A stretch of DNA of 12,959 nucleotides from an uncultured Gammaproteobacteria bacterium. GTDB taxonomy: Bacteria > Pseudomonadota > Gammaproteobacteria > GCA-001735895. Below are positions 9,353-12,959 of the stretch, piece after piece (position 1 is the stretch's first letter; every line of letters starts with the position of its first letter). The stretch covers positions 1 to 12,959 of the forward strand of contig CALJQI010000297.1 of assembly GCA_937980285.1 (NCBI GenBank), in the 5' to 3' direction. The notes beneath the pieces are model-generated. The model was given only the letters and a program-made list of their open reading frames with translations, was not told the origin of the DNA and made no database searches. Made by a program: the position numbers and the translations under genes.

Positions 9353-9383
9353 TTGCTAGAGTACGCTCGATCTGTGCTATAAG
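9353..9383 (+). promoter_or_regulatory. Possible sigma70 promoter for mreB
   Basis: TTGCTA at 9353-9358 resembles a -35. TATAAG at 9378-9383, preceded by TG one base away (extended -10 form), resembles a -10. The spacing is 19 bases, or 18 if CTATAA is taken, longer than the ideal 17. It lies about 70 bases upstream of mreB in the divergent region. This is pattern matching only, with no expression evidence. Confidence 0.35.
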
Positions 9384-9393
9384 TAGCGTAGCC

Positions 9394-9414
9394 CCTGCGA
9401 TTTCAGTTCGCAGG
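9394..9414 (+). other. Perfect hairpin in the presumed mreB leader
   Basis: CCTGCGA (9394-9400) and TCGCAGG (9408-9414) form a perfect 7-bp stem around a 7-base loop. It begins about ten bases after the candidate -10, so it would sit at or near the 5' end of the mreB transcript. No T-run follows on either strand, so it is not an intrinsic terminator. A 5'-end mRNA-stabilising stem or a protein-binding palindrome are both possible. Confidence 0.5.
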
Positions 9415-9420
9415 CACTTC

Positions 9421-9449
9421 AAAAAACACACGACGGGTTAAAAAACACA
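9421..9449 (+). repeat. A-rich 10-base direct repeat before mreB
   Basis: AAAAAACACA occurs exactly at 9421-9430 and 9440-9449, with a 19-base period, and the second copy ends two bases before the mreB ATG. It occupies the place where a Shine-Dalgarno would be expected, and none is visible. An A-rich unstructured start region could help ribosome loading; function unknown. Confidence 0.5.
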
Positions 9450-9451
9450 GC

Positions 9452-10498
9452 ATGTTTGGAGCTATTCGCGGCCTGTTATCCAACGACTTATCGATCGATC
9501 TGGGTACAGCCAATACGCTTATTTATTCCCGAGGCCAGGGAATTGTCCTGAATGAACCATCGGTAGTCGCCATACGCCAGGATCGTGGTCCGGGCGGGCC
9601 CAAATCGATCGAGGCCGTCGGTACCGACGCCAAGAAAATGTTGGGTCGAACGCCGGAAAACATAACCGCCAAGCGGCCGATGAAGGACGGTGTAATCGCC
9701 GACTTCACCTATACCGAAAAAATGCTGCAGCACTTCATTCGCAAGGTGCACGAAAACCAGTTCATGCGGCCGAGCCCGCGCGTTTTGATCTGCGTACCCT
9801 GCGGCGCCACCCAGGTCGAGCGGCGCGCGATTCGTGAATCGGCGCTCGGCGCCGGCGCGCGCAAGGTCTACCTGATCGAAGAGCCGATGGCGGCGGCGAT
9901 CGGCGCCGGTATGCCGGTCGACGAAGCGCAGGGCTCGATGGTGCTGGATATCGGCGGCGGCACCTCCGAAGTTGCGGTCATGTCGCTCAACGGTATCGTC
10001 TATTCGGCTTCGGTCAGAATCGGCGGCGACCGTTTCGACGACTCGATCATCAACTACGTGCGCCGCAACTACGGTATTCTGATCGGTGAGGCGACCGCGG
10101 AAAGAATCAAGGTCGAAATCGCAGCGGCCTATCCGGGCAAGGACTTGCTCGAAATGGAGGTCAAGGGCCGCAACCTTTCCGAAGGCGTGCCGCGCAGCTT
10201 TACCCTCAACAGCAATGAAATTCTCGAAGCCCTGCAGGATCCGCTTTACGGGATTATCTCGGCGGTCAAGAATGCGCTCGAGCAAACTCCCCCGGAACTG
10301 GGTTCGGATATTGCCGAACGCGGTATCGTGCTGACCGGCGGTGGCGCCCTGTTGCGCGATCTCGACCGGCTGATCATGGAAGAAACCGGTTTACCCGTGA
10401 TCATCGCTGAAGATCCACTGACCTGCGTCGCCCGTGGCGGTGGCCGGGTGCTCGAAATGATCGATGAACATGGACTGGATTTCCTGGCGGTAGAGTAA
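9452..10498 (+). CDS. mreB: Rod shape-determining protein MreB
   Basis: MreB is the bacterial actin homologue that polymerises under the inner membrane and guides the elongasome for side-wall peptidoglycan synthesis. This copy has 348 residues, against 347 in E. coli, and is very similar to it throughout from memory. A short hydrophobic N-terminus (MFGAIRGLLSNDL) probably forms the amphipathic membrane helix. Phosphate loop 1 is DLGTANT (16-22). Phosphate loop 2 is LDIGGGTSEVAV, and the adenosine motif is LTGGGALLRDLDRL. The MreB-typical LNEPSVVAIRQD, KRPMKDGVIADF and EDPLTCVARGGG are all present. It opens the mreBCD operon, 20 bases ahead of mreC, and is transcribed divergently from gatC. 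There is no clear Shine-Dalgarno; the start is fixed by homology. Confidence 0.99.
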   Translation: MFGAIRGLLSNDLSIDLGTANTLIYSRGQGIVLNEPSVVAIRQDRGPGGPKSIEAVGTDAKKMLGRTPENITAKRPMKDGVIADFTYTEKMLQHFIRKVHENQFMRPSPRVLICVPCGATQVERRAIRESALGAGARKVYLIEEPMAAAIGAGMPVDEAQGSMVLDIGGGTSEVAVMSLNGIVYSASVRIGGDRFDDSIINYVRRNYGILIGEATAERIKVEIAAAYPGKDLLEMEVKGRNLSEGVPRSFTLNSNEILEALQDPLYGIISAVKNALEQTPPELGSDIAERGIVLTGGGALLRDLDRLIMEETGLPVIIAEDPLTCVARGGGRVLEMIDEHGLDFLAVE

Positions 10499-10518
10499 AG
10501 CCGGCGCTCACCGCCTAA

Positions 10519-11337
10519 ATGAAGACACTACTCCAGGCACGTGGCGCATCGTTAAAGGCGCTGTTTCTGGTCGTGATATCGATCACCATGATGGTCGTCG
10601 ACCACCGTTTCCATCATCTTGAAGTGGTGCGCACCAATATTTCACTGGCGCTGTCGCCGTTGCGCTACCTTGTCAGCCTGCCGGTTACCGGCGGTAACTG
10701 GATCGGTGACTGGTTCACTTCGCATACCGAGCTGCTGAACGAAAACGCCGCGCTCAAGGCCGAGGGCCGAATCCTCAATGCCAGGCTGCAAAAGCTCGAA
10801 ATCCTGGCCGAGGAAAACGAGCGCCTGCGCAGCCTGCTCGGCTCGGCGCGTAAAATCGCCGACGATGTTATCGTCGCCGAGCTGTTATCGGTCGATCAAA
10901 ACCCCTATCGCCAGCTAATCGAAATCAACAAGGGCAGTAGCGACGGCATCGAAATCGGTCATGCCGTAATCGACGATTTCGGCATCATGGGGCAGGTTAT
11001 TCACGTCAACCCGCAGTCTGCCACTACTATCCTGATCTCCGACCCGGAGCACGCGATACCGGTGCAGTTTGTCCGCAGCGGCACGCGTTCGGTCGCGTTT
11101 GGACGAGGTTCGACCAGCCAGCTGGAATTGCGCTACCTGCCGGCGACCGCCGATATCAAGATTGAGGACGAACTGGTGACCTCGGGGCTGGGGGGACGAT
11201 TCCCGCCCGACTACCCGGTGGCCAGGGTTACCGAAATCAACGAGGACAGGGTGCGAGGATTTGTAACCGTGTTCGCCCAGCCCAAGGCGCGGCTCGATTC
11301 CAGCCGCGAAGTACTCGTGATCAAGCCCCGGCAATAA
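10519..11337 (+). CDS. mreC: Rod shape-determining protein MreC
   Basis: MreC is a bitopic inner-membrane protein whose periplasmic domain links MreB filaments to PBP2/RodA in the elongasome. At 272 residues it is shorter than E. coli MreC (about 367), because it ends right after the second beta domain with no C-terminal extension. A short cytoplasmic N-terminus is followed by one membrane helix (about 11-28, ending at DHR). A coiled coil, rich in Leu and Glu (about 70-107), precedes the two beta-barrel domains, with the family stretches INKGSSDGIEIG, VIDDFGIMGQV, ILISDPEHAIPV and VTSGLGGRFPPDYPV. No Shine-Dalgarno is obvious at the start. The stop lies one base before mreD. Confidence 0.96.
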   Translation: MKTLLQARGASLKALFLVVISITMMVVDHRFHHLEVVRTNISLALSPLRYLVSLPVTGGNWIGDWFTSHTELLNENAALKAEGRILNARLQKLEILAEENERLRSLLGSARKIADDVIVAELLSVDQNPYRQLIEINKGSSDGIEIGHAVIDDFGIMGQVIHVNPQSATTILISDPEHAIPVQFVRSGTRSVAFGRGSTSQLELRYLPATADIKIEDELVTSGLGGRFPPDYPVARVTEINEDRVRGFVTVFAQPKARLDSSREVLVIKPRQ

Positions 11338-11338
11338 G

Positions 11339-11824
11339 ATGTCGAAATTGCGATACCTGGTGGTATACCTGAGCCTGGTGGTGGCATTGTTGCTAATGAT
11401 TCTGCCCTTGCCCCTGCCCGACTGGGTGCAGATTTACCGGCCCAACTGGGTTGCGCTGGTTCTGATTTACTGGAGCATGGCGTTACCGAAGCGAGTCGGC
11501 CTTTGGTTTGCGTTTTTTACCGGGCTGGTGCTCGATACCTCGCAGGGCACGCTGCTCGGGCAGCATACGCTGGCGCTGGTCGTTATCATTTTCATCAATA
11601 TGAACTTTTACCAGCGCATTCGCGTGCTGGCGATGGCGCAACAATGTATTTACGTGTTCGTGCTGCTGCTGATAAACCAGCTGGTCGTTGTCTGGGTCGA
11701 GGGCATGATGGGACGAACGCCGCCGCTGCTGTCATTCACCGGCGGGCCATTTATCGGCATGCTGTTCTGGCCATGGGTGTTCGTGATTCTGCGGGATATC
11801 CGGCGCAAGGCGATACTGAAATGA
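11339..11824 (+). CDS. mreD: Rod shape-determining protein MreD
   Basis: MreD is the integral inner-membrane member of the MreBCD complex. It has 161 residues, the usual length, with about six hydrophobic segments (roughly 5-23, 36-49, 53-66, 76-89, 101-120 and 136-152). The family pattern YRPNWVALVLIYWSMALP (33-50), then GLVLDTSQGTLLGQHTLAL (62-80), is clearly present. A basic C-terminal tail (LRDIRRKAILK) faces the cytoplasm. The start is one base past the mreC stop, and its TGA overlaps the ATG of rnd as ATGA, so mreC, mreD and rnd are probably translated in series from one message. Confidence 0.95.
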   Translation: MSKLRYLVVYLSLVVALLLMILPLPLPDWVQIYRPNWVALVLIYWSMALPKRVGLWFAFFTGLVLDTSQGTLLGQHTLALVVIIFINMNFYQRIRVLAMAQQCIYVFVLLLINQLVVVWVEGMMGRTPPLLSFTGGPFIGMLFWPWVFVILRDIRRKAILK

Positions 11825-12959
11825 ATTCTCCCACGCAACCGGATTACGATTACATCGATAGCGACGCCGAGCTGGCTGCTTTTTGCGCTACCCTCGCCGC
11901 GGCTTCCTATTGCGCCATCGATACCGAGTTCATTCGTGAAAGCACCTATTATCCCGAGCTGGCGCTGATTCAAATTGCCAGTGAGAACCTGCTGGCCTGT
12001 ATCGATCCGTTGGCCATCTCCGATTTTTCACCGTTGGCCGATATTCTGGCCAGTCCCGACTTGCTAAAGGTTTTTCACTCGTCGTCGCAGGACCTGGAAA
12101 TTCTCTACCAGAAATTTGCCGCGGTACCGGCGCCGGTTTTCGATACCCAGCTTGCCGCCGCGGTGCTGGGCTACAATCACCAGATTTCCTATGCCGACCT
12201 GGTGCGGCAAGTTACCGGGGTTCAGCTGGAAAAGAAACATACTCGCGCCAACTGGATACGCCGGCCGCTGAGCCGCGACGAGCTCGATTACGCGATGGAC
12301 GACGTGCGTTACCTGCTGGCGGTTTACCAGGATCTGAATGCGAGACTGGAATCCGGCCGGCGTTACAGCTGGATCGAAAAGGATTTGCAGGCGATGAGCG
12401 ATGCCGGCAACTACGAAGTCGATCAGTCGCAGCTGTGGAAGCGGCTTCGTGGCGTGCAAAAGCTGAAGGGCGAAAAACTGCAAATAGCCAGCGACTTGTG
12501 CCGATGGCGAGAGCAGCTGGCGCAACAGCAGAATCGCCCGCGGCGCTGGATAGCCAAGGACGATGCGATAATCGAGATCGCACGGCAAAAGCCGGAAACA
12601 ATTCACGCGCTGTCGAGAATACCGGAACTCAGCGACAAGACCGTCAAACGGCACGGGGAGAAACTGCTGCGCATAGTTGCCCAGGCGGCCGACAAGGATT
12701 CGGCGCAGTGGCCGCAACACGACAGGATAAAGAACCTGGACTCGCGCCAGATGGCGCTTGGTGACTGCCTGATGGCATTGTGCCGGATGATATCAGACAG
12801 TAACGATATCGCCCTCGCAACCCTGGCGACGCGCAAGGACATCGATAACCTGATTTTGAATCAGAAGAGCAGCCGCCTGACACAGGGCTGGCGTTTTGCC
12901 ATGGCGGGCGAGCAATTACTCGAATTCATTCATGGGCAGTCGTCGATCAGCGTCGACGG
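11821..12959 (+). CDS. rnd: Ribonuclease D (C-terminal end beyond window)
   Basis: The frame opens at ATG 11821 and runs off the right edge after 379 residues without a stop; E. coli RNase D has about 375, so little is missing. RNase D is a 3'-5' exoribonuclease that trims tRNA precursors and other small stable RNAs. The DEDDy catalytic set is complete: D34 and E36 in AIDTEFIRE, D91 in FHSSSQDLEIL, and Y157 and D161 in ELDYAMDDVRYLL. These are at a constant offset of six from the E. coli residues I recall (D28, E30, D85, Y151, D155). An HRDC domain follows at about 205-290 (LWKRLRGVQKLKG ... HALSRIPELSDKTVKRHGEKLL), and a second helical HRDC-like region begins near 305. ATG overlaps the mreD stop (ATGA), with AAGG about ten bases upstream. 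Confidence 0.95.
   Translation, partial: MNSPTQPDYDYIDSDAELAAFCATLAAASYCAIDTEFIRESTYYPELALIQIASENLLACIDPLAISDFSPLADILASPDLLKVFHSSSQDLEILYQKFAAVPAPVFDTQLAAAVLGYNHQISYADLVRQVTGVQLEKKHTRANWIRRPLSRDELDYAMDDVRYLLAVYQDLNARLESGRRYSWIEKDLQAMSDAGNYEVDQSQLWKRLRGVQKLKGEKLQIASDLCRWREQLAQQQNRPRRWIAKDDAIIEIARQKPETIHALSRIPELSDKTVKRHGEKLLRIVAQAADKDSAQWPQHDRIKNLDSRQMALGDCLMALCRMISDSNDIALATLATRKDIDNLILNQKSSRLTQGWRFAMAGEQLLEFIHGQSSISVD

Noticed and set aside
9488..10285. 265-codon minus-strand frame opposite mreB
   Set aside because: It is a shadow of mreB, with a composition typical of antisense frames and no motifs.
12064..12720. 218-codon minus-strand frame opposite rnd
   Set aside because: The plus frame carries the complete RNase D catalytic set; the minus frame has no recognisable features.

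Overview
The window is compact chromosomal DNA, fairly GC-rich in its coding parts, from a member of the Gammaproteobacteria. This rests on the close match I recall between its MreB and the E. coli/Pseudomonas proteins, on a YgfF-like SDR, and on the divergent gatCAB / mreBCD pair, which I also recall from Pseudomonas. A genus cannot be named from the sequence alone. I see no mobile elements, tRNA or rRNA genes, CRISPR arrays or signs of recent transfer. Nearly every base is in a gene, and most neighbouring genes overlap or lie within a few bases of each other.

Region 1 (1-2723, + strand) is the end of a thiamine uptake and salvage operon. It holds the C-terminus of the permease ThiP, the ATPase ThiQ (8-base overlap), an APH/choline-kinase-type small-molecule kinase read from a GTG overlapping the thiQ stop (probably a thiamine kinase), and a ten-TM EamA/DMT transporter of unknown substrate.

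Region 2 (2833-9237, - strand) is a six-gene directon, transcribed from right to left: gatC, gatA, gatB, a small unrecognised protein, a YgfF-like short-chain dehydrogenase, and a 700-residue protein. Gaps range from a 4-base overlap to 41 bases, so it could be a single transcript starting in the gatC-mreB intergenic region. GatCAB converts mischarged Glu-tRNA(Gln) and/or Asp-tRNA(Asn) to the correct aminoacyl-tRNA. The last gene is the most unusual: an intact DEDDh exonuclease, two CBS domains and a GlnD-like (DUF294) nucleotidyltransferase with its C-terminal partner domain, all in one chain.

Region 3 (9452-12959, + strand) is the rod-shape operon mreB-mreC-mreD, followed by rnd (RNase D) in an ATGA overlap with mreD. 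In the gammaproteobacteria I recall, maf and rng usually follow mreD, so rnd here is a departure. rnd is open at the window edge.

The 214-base divergent region 9238-9451 is the main regulatory stretch. It contains a plausible mreB promoter, a perfect 7-bp hairpin in the presumed mreB leader, and a 10-base A-rich direct repeat next to the mreB start. The 109-base convergent gap 2724-2832 shows no convincing terminator.
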